Shown piece by piece: positions 1 through 7,455 of a stretch of DNA of 64,000 nucleotides (position 1 is the stretch's first letter; each line of letters begins with the position of its first letter). Below the pieces are notes generated by a model. That model saw only the letters and a list, made by a program, of their open reading frames with translations, had not been told where the DNA came from and made no database searches. Both the position numbers and the translations under genes were made by a program. Origin of the DNA: an uncultured Porphyromonadaceae bacterium (GTDB lineage Bacteria > Bacteroidota > Bacteroidia > Bacteroidales > Muribaculaceae); the NCBI GenBank assembly GCA_947177685.1, contig CAMWVE010000005.1:1-64000 (forward strand), in the 5' to 3' direction.

Positions 1-114
1 ATTTCTTATGTTTAAGCGTTAATATTTTCTGTAATATCTTTCTAATTTCGGATGTTGTTTTAATTTATTACAAAAAAATAGGGTAATATGTTTTCGGAGA
101 TGTAAAAAAATCTC

Positions 115-122
115 TAATTTTG
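115..122 (+). promoter_or_regulatory. Candidate -7 promoter box before the EamA transporter
   Basis: TAATTTTG matches the Bacteroidetes -7 consensus TAnnTTTG and lies about 95 bases before the ATG at 217. No clear TTTG sits 19-21 bases upstream, so the call is weak. The rest of positions 1-216 is AT-rich and shows nothing else I can name. Confidence 0.3.
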
Positions 123-216
123 TGGAAAAATTATGGCATTGAAATCAGGCTTCGTTCCGGACTGCATGTTCTGCGACGGATAGTGTGGTTGAAATTATGC
201 TGATAATTAGTGATTT

Positions 217-1131
217 ATGGCAATAGGTTTAGGAAAATTACAGAAAAAAGTAGTATTGGCGCATGCCGAAGCGCTGTTTGCGGTCGGTGTGTGGGGCGCC
301 ACATTTGTCTCCACAAAGATTTTGCTGGAACAGGGGATGAACGCGGTGGAAATATATATTTATAGGTTTTTGCTCGCCTACCTGTTGCTGATTCCGTTCA
401 CATGGCGCAAGATTTTTGCAAACAATCTGCGCGATGAAATTCTGTTTTTGCTGTTAGGCTTGACGTCGGGAGCAATTTATTTCATTGCTGAAAACACGGC
501 GCTGATGTATACTCTTGCTGGCAATGTGTCGCTGATTACCAGCGTCTCACCGCTGCTGACGGTGCTTCTCATAGGTCTGTTTTATAAAAGCGAGCGACCC
601 ACGCGCGGGGTACTCTTCGGGTCATGTATAGCATTATTAGGTGTGGCATGCGTGGTGTTCAACAGCGGTTTCAACATGCAGGTGAATCCGTTGGGCGACA
701 TGCTCGCATTAGGGGCAGCGTTCAGCTGGGCGTTCTATTGCATCATTCTGCGCAAGGTCAACGCAAACTATTCCGCGCTGTTCATCACCCGAAAGTCGTT
801 TTTCTATGGTATAGTGACGGCACTTCCTTTCCTCGCTTTTGAAACACATTTCACTTCGCCGGCACGTCTGCTCGAACCTGAGATACTCTGGAACATGCTG
901 TTCCTCGGCGTGATAGCATCAATGTTATGTTATTATCTGTGGGCGCTTGCCATGAAAGTAGTCGGCACGGTGAAGATTAACAACTACATGTATCTTCAGC
1001 CGGTGTTCACGCTGGTGCTTGCCTATTTCATTCTGGCAGAGCATATCTCAGCGCTCGGTTACACCGGATGTTTCCTTATTCTCACCGGTCTTTATCTCAG
1101 TGAGAAGCTTGCAAAGAAAGGGAAAAATTAA
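217..1131 (+). CDS. EamA/DMT-superfamily transporter
   Basis: This is an inner-membrane transporter of the drug/metabolite family, normally an exporter of amino acids or other small metabolites; the substrate cannot be read from the sequence. The 304 residues carry about ten hydrophobic helices in two tandem EamA halves (about 15-145 and 160-295). Each half contains the usual GA-rich segment, such as VWGATFVSTKILLE near residue 23 and LGAAFSWAFYCI in the second half. Length is normal for the family. The ATG at 217 is followed directly by a short cytoplasmic lead and then helix 1. The gene stands alone and converges with the acyltransferase downstream. Family assignment is firm. Confidence 0.9.
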   Translation: MAIGLGKLQKKVVLAHAEALFAVGVWGATFVSTKILLEQGMNAVEIYIYRFLLAYLLLIPFTWRKIFANNLRDEILFLLLGLTSGAIYFIAENTALMYTLAGNVSLITSVSPLLTVLLIGLFYKSERPTRGVLFGSCIALLGVACVVFNSGFNMQVNPLGDMLALGAAFSWAFYCIILRKVNANYSALFITRKSFFYGIVTALPFLAFETHFTSPARLLEPEILWNMLFLGVIASMLCYYLWALAMKVVGTVKINNYMYLQPVFTLVLAYFILAEHISALGYTGCFLILTGLYLSEKLAKKGKN

Positions 1132-1237
1132 GCGAGGGTTCTAAGAATCCCAAAAACTTTAAAGACTTTAACGACCCTATCAACCTTAAAGCCCTAAACT
1201 CTCCTTAGCCCTTGCGAACCTTAAACTCCTATAATCA

Positions 1238-2107
1238 TCACACTTTAACACCCGGCGGCAGATAAAGTTTCGACTTAATGTCGTAAACTGCCTCTTTTAT
1301 GCGCAGTGTGGTCAGGTCGACCGGCTGCTCGGCAAGTTGTTCCGGGGTGAAGAATTTTCCGAAATGAATGTCGAAAACCTTATCGCGGTTGCGGAACATT
1401 TCGTAAGGAGTAAGAAGTATTTCAAGTGTTGTCTTGAACCCGAGGGCACGGCGCAAGTTCGCCATCTTGTAGAACAAGGGCGAGTTAAGTCCGTCGAAAT
1501 AGAGGGGCACCACGGGGCGGTTGTGTTGAATACACTTCTTTACGAACATGCGGTGCCATTTCGTGTCACGAATTGACCCTAACGGACTCGGCAGCGAGCA
1601 GAATCCTGCGGGGAAAATCATCATGGGAGTGTCAGACTCAAACGCCTCATCAACCGCACTTGCAGTGATGCGCGACTGACTTCCGAATTTGTTCACGCCC
1701 AAGAACACCGGACGTAACGGCTTGACATAGAGCAGCAAGTCGTTGACCATGAACTTGGCAGGACGGTTGTAGCGACGGCTCAGATAGTCAATCATCAGCA
1801 TGCCGTCAAGCGCGCCTAACGGATGGTTGCTGACATAGAGCACTCTCGGATTGGAAATGTCGGGCAACAGTTCCTCGTTGTGGAAACGTCCGCGAACATT
1901 CAGGTCGCGCAATACGGCACGACAGAATTCCACCCCCGTCAGACCCAGATTGTTACGCAGAAGTTCGTTGAGCTTGTTCTGCTGACACAAATCTGACAGG
2001 AGTTTCAACAGCGGTCGGGGAATATAGTCCCAGTAGCGGGGCAGACGTTCCTTGACCACCTGTGATATATTTATTTTTAATCGTTCAAATTCTTTTTCAT
2101 CAAACAT
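1238..2107 (-). CDS. PlsC-like lysophospholipid/O-acyltransferase family protein
   Basis: A 289-residue acyltransferase of the glycerophosphate/hemolysin-type fold, expected to move an acyl chain from acyl-ACP or acyl-CoA onto a lipid or amino-lipid at the inner membrane. The active-site block is NHPLGALDGM near residue 94; the His and Asp are separated by five residues, not the four of canonical PlsC. A later block, FPAGFCS, corresponds to the PlsC FPEGTRS motif, and VPLYFDGLNS follows. No transmembrane helix is evident. This subgroup includes Bacteroides glycine-lipid O-acyltransferases (GlsA-like), but no N-acyltransferase partner is adjacent, so the substrate is open. I chose the ATG at 2107 over an in-frame GTG at 2113. 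The promoter lies so close that the mRNA may be leaderless. Confidence 0.8.
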   Translation of the reverse strand: MFDEKEFERLKINISQVVKERLPRYWDYIPRPLLKLLSDLCQQNKLNELLRNNLGLTGVEFCRAVLRDLNVRGRFHNEELLPDISNPRVLYVSNHPLGALDGMLMIDYLSRRYNRPAKFMVNDLLLYVKPLRPVFLGVNKFGSQSRITASAVDEAFESDTPMMIFPAGFCSLPSPLGSIRDTKWHRMFVKKCIQHNRPVVPLYFDGLNSPLFYKMANLRRALGFKTTLEILLTPYEMFRNRDKVFDIHFGKFFTPEQLAEQPVDLTTLRIKEAVYDIKSKLYLPPGVKV

Positions 2108-2112
2108 AGTCA

Positions 2113-2143
2113 CAAAGTTAGCATTTTTTTGCCGATTTTACAA
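2113..2143 (-). promoter_or_regulatory. Promoter of the acyltransferase gene
   Basis: On the minus strand, TTG (2143-2141), 20 bases, then TAACTTTG (2120-2113) match the Bacteroidetes -33/-7 consensus exactly. The ATG begins only five bases after the -7 box, which puts transcription start at or next to the start codon. Confidence 0.7.
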
Positions 2144-2167
2144 CATGTTATCTGTTAAATCTATTTA

Positions 2168-2525
2168 AGACCCCGTTCACCAATTATTTGTTAAGGCTGG
2201 GGCGATGGTAAATTATCCCACGGACAACTTAGAAAACAAATGCTTGTGATGCTTGTTTTTGGGGGGGGAGGTGGCACGTCAGACCAACCGCGGCATAAAC
2301 ATTGCGCACGCCACCATAGCAATGCCTCTTGCAGTGTGCAAGAAAACCGAACTATAGTGCATTAAATTGTGCGCCGACGGATAAATTACCTTACCATCGC
2401 ATCTCTCCGGTTCTTTTTGCCTTGATCTTCAGTTACATAGCGACTGTTACGCTCCTTCATCACAAAACAAAAATCACTCAGAGATATGCGACCACAGCCT
2501 TAACAAATATTGGGGAACGGGGTCT
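2168..2525. repeat. About 360-bp element bounded by 31-32-bp inverted repeats
   Basis: The left arm (2168-2199) and right arm (2495-2525) are near-perfect reverse complements, about 30 of 32 positions. Each contains the core TTTGTTAAGGCTG. A second inner pair, GCGATGGTAA (2203-2212) and TTACCATCGC (2391-2400), is also inverted. The interior holds a G8 tract (2261-2268) and a 66-codon open frame (2329-2529) that runs through the right arm; I do not regard this frame as a gene. The element fills the gap between two unrelated genes, and a related arm recurs at 50303-50351. This looks like a MITE-like or other non-autonomous repeat. No target-site duplication is obvious. Confidence 0.65.
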
Positions 2526-2563
2526 ATGACCTTCCCTCACACCAAAATTAATCATTAGTGAGT

Positions 2564-2595
2564 ATTGCATGAGGTGTTTTTTTTTGCGAACTTTG
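2564..2595 (+). promoter_or_regulatory. Promoter of feoAB
   Basis: ATTG (2564-2567), 20 bases, then GAACTTTG (2588-2595) fit the Bacteroidetes promoter with one mismatch in the -7 box. The start codon of feoAB is 18 bases further on. No clear Fur-type palindrome was seen. Confidence 0.5.
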
Positions 2596-2613
2596 CATTT
2601 GTAAAACATACTT

Positions 2614-5013
2614 ATGACTTTAGATGAACTCAAAACCGGGCAAAGCGCCATCATTGTGAAAATCCATGGATATGGAGCTTTTCGCAAGCGTGTCATTGAG
2701 ATGGGCTTCACCAAAGGACGCAAAATAACAGCTGTCCTCTCAGCCCCTCTGCGCGACCCGGTGAAATATACACTTATGGGCTATGAGGTTTCGCTGCGAC
2801 GCAGCGAGGCACAGCTCATTGAGATTGTCCCCATAGCTACAGCTTCCGCTCAGGAAATAATCGGCTCCGGCGAAGCCAAAGCCACTGTGGAACAGGGTGC
2901 CATGCAGGAATACGAAGGTAGGTCGCACACCATCAATGTGGCGCTGATAGGTAATCCCAACTGCGGCAAGACATCGCTGTTTAACCTTGCAGCCGGTGCA
3001 TCTGAACATGTAGGTAATTACAGTGGCGTGACCGTTGACTCCAAAGCCGGACGATGCACCTACCGCAACTACAATTTCAACATCGTTGACCTGCCGGGGA
3101 CTTACTCCCTCTCGACATATTCTCCTGAGGAACTATATGTGCGCCGCTATCTGAAAAACGAGCGCCCGGACGTGATCATAAATGTTGTCGACTCATCGAA
3201 TCTTGAGCGAAATCTTTATCTGACCACAGAACTCATCGACATGGACCGCCCCATGATCATAGCTCTCAATATGTTCGACGAACTGCAACGTTCCAATGTA
3301 AAGCTTGATTATGAAACGCTTGGAGCAATGATCGGTGTGCCTATCGTGCCTACGGTGTCGCGCACCGGCAAAGGTCTTGATGCATTGCTTGACACGGTGA
3401 TAAGCACTTACGAGCAGAATCACACAGCCGTGCGCCACGTCCATGTGAAGTTGTCAGGCGACCTCGAAAAGTCGGTGGCACGCCTCAATGAAGTCATCAA
3501 GAGCGACGACGGTGTCGACAAGCATTTCTCGCACCGCTATCTGGCTATCAAGATGCTTGAAAAAGATAGGGAGGTTGAACAGATGCTCTCCGGAAACAGC
3601 TGCTACCAACGCCTAAAGGAGGTGCGTGACCATGAGCTTAAACGACTTGAGACGCTCCATGAAGATGACGTGGCTGCAATGATAGCCTCTGAAAAATATG
3701 GTTTTATTGCAGGCGCGCTCGCTGAAACCATGGATCGCCGCAATTTCAATCAGCGGGTCACCACTCAGGTCATCGACTCACTTGTTACAAACCGATATGT
3801 AGGTTTTCCGCTTTTCATTTTCCTGATGTTCCTGATGTTCTGGACCACATTCTTTCTGGGGCAATATCCGCAGGAATGGATAGAAGCCGGAGTAACCGCT
3901 CTGGGCGACCTCATGCGTCATATTCTGCCGGAAGGTGCTTTGCGCGACCTTGTCGCCGACGGCATCATCGGAGGGGTAGGGGGCGTGATAGTTTTTCTGC
4001 CTAACATACTGATTCTCTATTTCTTCATATCGCTGATGGAGGACACGGGCTATATGAGCCGAGCCGCCTTCATCATGGACAGCCTGATGCATAAAATAGG
4101 GCTTCACGGCAAATCGTTCATTCCATTGGTGATGGGTTTCGGGTGTAATGTGCCGGCTATTATTGCCTCACGCAGCATTGAAAGCCGCAGCAGCCGCATA
4201 ATCACCATTCTCATAAACCCCTTCATGAGCTGTTCGGCACGCCTGCCGGTCTATGTGCTTATGATTGGCACCTTCTTCAGCAGTTATGCCGCGCTGGTTT
4301 TCATCGGGGTCTACCTGTTGGGAATAGTAATGGCAGTGGTCACCGCACGCCTGTTGCGTCAGCTTTGGTTCAAGAAAGATGAGACTCCCTTTGTGATGGA
4401 GCTGCCACCTTACCGCATGCCCACCATGAAGTCAACTCTCACCCACATGTGGGCTAAGGGATATGAATATCTCAAGAAAATGGGCGGCATAATTCTGGTT
4501 GGCAGCATTGTGGTATGGGCGCTCAACTATTTCCCACTCAAGCATCGGCTCACGGATGAGGAGCGTGTGGAACATGTAGCGGTTGAAAACAACAGCATCG
4601 ACGACCGCGACTCTTATCTGGAGATGATCGGAAAGGCAATAAATCCGGTCATGGAACCTTTAGGTTTCACATGGCGTGCAACCGTGGCTGCCATTGCCGG
4701 ACTCCCTGCCAAGGAGATTGTAGTCTCCACTCTCAGCGTGCTTTACACCGGGCAGGAGGATGAGGAGATAACAGAGACTCTTGAACATCGACTCACCACA
4801 CCGTCTCCCGTAACCGGCAAACCTGATTTCACACCGGCGTCGGCGCTTGCTTTCATAGTGTTCATTCTTCTCTATTCACCTTGCATAGCCACTGTCACTG
4901 CCATTGTCCGTGAAACCGGCTCGTGGCGCTACGGTGCTTTCTCTGTGGCTTATAACACAGTGGCGGCATGGGTGGTAGCATGGTGTGTCTATCACATAGC
5001 GTTACTCTTTTAA
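2614..5013 (+). CDS. feoB: Ferrous iron transport protein, FeoA-FeoB fusion
   Basis: This is the inner-membrane GTP-dependent Fe(II) importer with its cytoplasmic accessory domain fused at the N-terminus. Residues 1-72 form a FeoA SH3-like domain. The G-protein domain starts near residue 107, with the P-loop GNPNCGKTS at 113-121, G3 in VDLPGTYSL and G4 in NMFD. The polytopic permease begins near residue 395 and contains the conserved MGFGCNVPAI and GLPAKEIVVS segments of the two Gate regions. The 799-residue length fits the FeoAB fusions common in Bacteroidetes. The next gene begins three bases after the stop and is probably co-transcribed. Confidence 0.96.
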   Translation: MTLDELKTGQSAIIVKIHGYGAFRKRVIEMGFTKGRKITAVLSAPLRDPVKYTLMGYEVSLRRSEAQLIEIVPIATASAQEIIGSGEAKATVEQGAMQEYEGRSHTINVALIGNPNCGKTSLFNLAAGASEHVGNYSGVTVDSKAGRCTYRNYNFNIVDLPGTYSLSTYSPEELYVRRYLKNERPDVIINVVDSSNLERNLYLTTELIDMDRPMIIALNMFDELQRSNVKLDYETLGAMIGVPIVPTVSRTGKGLDALLDTVISTYEQNHTAVRHVHVKLSGDLEKSVARLNEVIKSDDGVDKHFSHRYLAIKMLEKDREVEQMLSGNSCYQRLKEVRDHELKRLETLHEDDVAAMIASEKYGFIAGALAETMDRRNFNQRVTTQVIDSLVTNRYVGFPLFIFLMFLMFWTTFFLGQYPQEWIEAGVTALGDLMRHILPEGALRDLVADGIIGGVGGVIVFLPNILILYFFISLMEDTGYMSRAAFIMDSLMHKIGLHGKSFIPLVMGFGCNVPAIIASRSIESRSSRIITILINPFMSCSARLPVYVLMIGTFFSSYAALVFIGVYLLGIVMAVVTARLLRQLWFKKDETPFVMELPPYRMPTMKSTLTHMWAKGYEYLKKMGGIILVGSIVVWALNYFPLKHRLTDEERVEHVAVENNSIDDRDSYLEMIGKAINPVMEPLGFTWRATVAAIAGLPAKEIVVSTLSVLYTGQEDEEITETLEHRLTTPSPVTGKPDFTPASALAFIVFILLYSPCIATVTAIVRETGSWRYGAFSVAYNTVAAWVVAWCVYHIALLF

Positions 5014-5015
5014 TT

Positions 5016-5834
5016 ATGTCAGAAAAAAACCTCTTTTACAAATCGGCTGACACACTGACCGCGCTGTCAAAGGTTATGCTTGAATCACACAGGTCGCACA
5101 TTCCCCGTGTGACCGACCCTGACCGCCGGCTCATAGTCATGGGTAACGGACCTTCGCTGCGCCAGACAATGGCTGACTCTATGGAACAGTTGCAGGCTGC
5201 TGACACCATGGCGGTGAATTTTGCGGCTAATGCCCCGGAGTTTTTTGAGGTTCGCCCCCGATATTATGTTCTTGCTGACCCCCACTTTTTTTCTCAAGAA
5301 CCGAATGTCAATGTGGTTAAGCTATGGGAAAACCTCAGTGCGGCTGACTGGGATATGATGCTTTTGGTTCCTTTCGGTGTGAAACTTCCGCCGCAGTGCC
5401 GACTGAAAACAGTGCGGTTCAATGCCGTAGGAATTGACGCTCCGGAGTGGCTTGAAACCCGTTTGTTCGATATGTGCCGTGCCATGCCTCGCCCGCGTAA
5501 CGTGCTCATACCCGCTATAATGCTCGGTGTGTGGATAGGCTATAAAGATATTGTTATCGTTGGTGCCGACCACTCGTGGATGCGTACGCTTGGCGTTGAC
5601 AGCAGCAACCGGATAATCTCAGTGCAACCGCATTTCTACAAGGAACCGGTAGGTGAGCAGAAACGTGTCGACAGCGAATATTCGGCATATCACCTCCATC
5701 AGATTGTCCACTCCTTTTATGTAGCGTTCAACGCATATCATCAGATTGCCCGCTATGCGGCAAAAAAAGGTATTTTGATAACAAATGCCACCCCTGAAAG
5801 CTTCATTGACGCATTTCCTCGTGTCAATTTTTAA
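5016..5834 (+). CDS. MptE-like/DUF115-type protein of unknown role
   Basis: A 272-residue cytoplasmic protein. The motif VMGNGPSLRQTM near residue 37 resembles the GxGPSL motif of the 6-hydroxymethylpterin diphosphokinase MptE-like (DUF115) family, which also includes proteins linked to surface-glycan modification. Further segments such as YVLADPHFF and VGADHSWM carry acidic and His residues suited to a nucleotide or metal site. I place the start at ATG 5016; earlier in-frame codons lie inside feoB. The three-base gap suggests one transcript with feoAB, though a link to iron is not shown. A sugar- or phosphate-transfer role is possible but unproven. Confidence 0.55.
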   Translation: MSEKNLFYKSADTLTALSKVMLESHRSHIPRVTDPDRRLIVMGNGPSLRQTMADSMEQLQAADTMAVNFAANAPEFFEVRPRYYVLADPHFFSQEPNVNVVKLWENLSAADWDMMLLVPFGVKLPPQCRLKTVRFNAVGIDAPEWLETRLFDMCRAMPRPRNVLIPAIMLGVWIGYKDIVIVGADHSWMRTLGVDSSNRIISVQPHFYKEPVGEQKRVDSEYSAYHLHQIVHSFYVAFNAYHQIARYAAKKGILITNATPESFIDAFPRVNF

Positions 5835-5842
5835 TCAGGCAC

Positions 5843-5873
5843 TTGATTTTTTCAAATGATTTCGTTATCTTTG
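5843..5873 (+). promoter_or_regulatory. Promoter of the sensor kinase gene
   Basis: TTG (5843-5845), 20 bases, then TATCTTTG (5866-5873) are an exact Bacteroidetes promoter. It lies about 60 bases before the kinase start and directly after the preceding stop codon. Confidence 0.7.
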
Positions 5874-5932
5874 TGCTCTAAAACCAAACTGTCACATTCT
5901 GCACATAGCATCTGCTATATAATTTCTTGCTT

Positions 5933-7366
5933 ATGACCTTCAAAAAGATGAGAAAACTCCATTGGAAACTATACATTCCTTTGGTGACTATAACATGGCT
6001 TATCATCGGCATCACAATAGTCTATTTCGTTTCACATGAAAAGCAACGTCAGCGCCAGAATCTGGAGAACCGTCTGCTCAACGTGAACAACACGGTAATT
6101 GATGCATACGAACGTGGCGACAACCTGCAGAATACCGTAAACTTCATCCGTTTTTTTGTTGACAACACCACGCTCGACCCGCTTCGCATCACTGTTTATG
6201 ACCACGATGGTAACATAGTTGCCGACAATTTCGAGTCGACCATACATATTTATGATCAGTTCGGCGAACCGAATCCTGAACTCATGAAAATGATAAAGGA
6301 AAGCCATATTTCGAAGGTTCAGGATATGACATACGCCGAGGATAAAAGTATGGTGAATGCCAAAATGAGTATGGATGGCGAAATTTGCTCGCTTGCGGCA
6401 CTTCCTTACAAGGGTGAGGTGATTGAGTTTCTCAAGGTCGACACCTCCATCTGGATTGTTGTGGTGGCGCTCGGACTTCTGACTTCAATCATGGCTTGGC
6501 TGGGAGTGCGTGCCGTGTGCCGGAATGTCTATCTGTTGCGCGATTTCGCTGACAGCATCGCCTCGGACCGTATGCCGGAGAACATCGATAAGGCACGCTT
6601 CTCAAATGACGAACTGGGTCAGGTGTCACGCAACCTGCTTACCTTGTATCGCGAAAAAATTCATGCGGAACAGGCAAAGCTGAACCATGAGCGACAGATT
6701 AGCCTTAACATAGCTCACGAACTCAACACTCCTGTCAGCATCATAAAAAGCTATGCTGACACTCTCATCGAAGATGATTCGCTTTCTGAATCAGCTCGCC
6801 AGAACTTTATAAACCGAATCCAGCAGAACGCTGACCGTCTTGCAAATCTTGTCAAAGACCTTTCGTTGGTGCTCCGGCTTGATGAAACAGGAAAATCGCT
6901 TCCTTGTGACAAAGTGAGTCTGAACGAACTTGTCGACCGTCTAGAGCAGGATATCCGTGAAGGACACATCAATGGCGACATGACATTCAATCACTCTATA
7001 CCTTCAGGCTGCAATGTGATAGCCCATGAGTCGCTGCTTATGAACGCATTTCTCAATCTTGTCTATAATGCGGCGACACATTCCGGCGGAACGGCTATGT
7101 CACTTGATTTTTGCGGTGATGAAGATGGCTTTACGGTCTTGAAATTCTCTGACAACGGCAACGGTGTTGAGCAGAAACATATTGACCATCTGTTTGACCT
7201 CTTCTACCGTGCGGAATACGGACGTACCCGCAAAACCGGTGGTGCGGGACTCGGTCTGCCCATGGTGCGCAGGGTCATCAATGCCATGGGTGGGTCTATC
7301 AAGGTTGATAATTCTTCAACCGGCGGTCTGGTGTTCACCATCCGTCTGCGTAATGCCGGGGCATGA
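5933..7366 (+). CDS. Orphan membrane sensor histidine kinase
   Basis: A 477-residue two-component sensor that should autophosphorylate on His and pass phosphate to a response regulator. One helix lies near residues 12-34, then a periplasmic sensor of about 135 residues, a second helix near 170-192, and a HAMP-like linker. The H-box is NIAHELNTPVSI. The ATPase domain shows the N-box NLVYNAATHSGG, the G1 box DNGNGV and the G2 box GGAGLGLPMV. No response regulator is encoded on either side, so its partner must lie elsewhere. The start at ATG 5933 was chosen over a TTG six bases upstream. A terminator follows the gene. The signal sensed is unknown. Confidence 0.9.
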   Translation: MTFKKMRKLHWKLYIPLVTITWLIIGITIVYFVSHEKQRQRQNLENRLLNVNNTVIDAYERGDNLQNTVNFIRFFVDNTTLDPLRITVYDHDGNIVADNFESTIHIYDQFGEPNPELMKMIKESHISKVQDMTYAEDKSMVNAKMSMDGEICSLAALPYKGEVIEFLKVDTSIWIVVVALGLLTSIMAWLGVRAVCRNVYLLRDFADSIASDRMPENIDKARFSNDELGQVSRNLLTLYREKIHAEQAKLNHERQISLNIAHELNTPVSIIKSYADTLIEDDSLSESARQNFINRIQQNADRLANLVKDLSLVLRLDETGKSLPCDKVSLNELVDRLEQDIREGHINGDMTFNHSIPSGCNVIAHESLLMNAFLNLVYNAATHSGGTAMSLDFCGDEDGFTVLKFSDNGNGVEQKHIDHLFDLFYRAEYGRTRKTGGAGLGLPMVRRVINAMGGSIKVDNSSTGGLVFTIRLRNAGA

Positions 7367-7402
7367 AATCTTCCTGAATAAATTTATTGTTATATATAAT
7401 GA

Positions 7403-7434
7403 GTTGTGTGCATTCTGCTACACAACTTTTTTTT
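7403..7434 (+). terminator. Rho-independent terminator after the sensor kinase
   Basis: A 7-bp perfect stem, GTTGTGT (7403-7409) with ACACAAC (7420-7426), is followed by eight T residues. It separates the kinase from dxs. Confidence 0.75.
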
Positions 7435-7437
7435 ACT

Positions 7438-7445
7438 TAAATTTG
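7438..7445 (+). promoter_or_regulatory. Candidate -7 box of dxs
   Basis: TAAATTTG fits the -7 consensus and lies 10 bases before the dxs ATG. The expected -33 TTG is only approximated (CTG at 7415-7417). If used, the leader would be very short. Confidence 0.4.
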
Positions 7446-7455
7446 TTATTTCGGT

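Noticed and set aside
2329..2529. 66-codon open frame in the inverted-repeat element
   Set aside because: Runs through the right inverted arm and has no known domain; explained better by the repeat.
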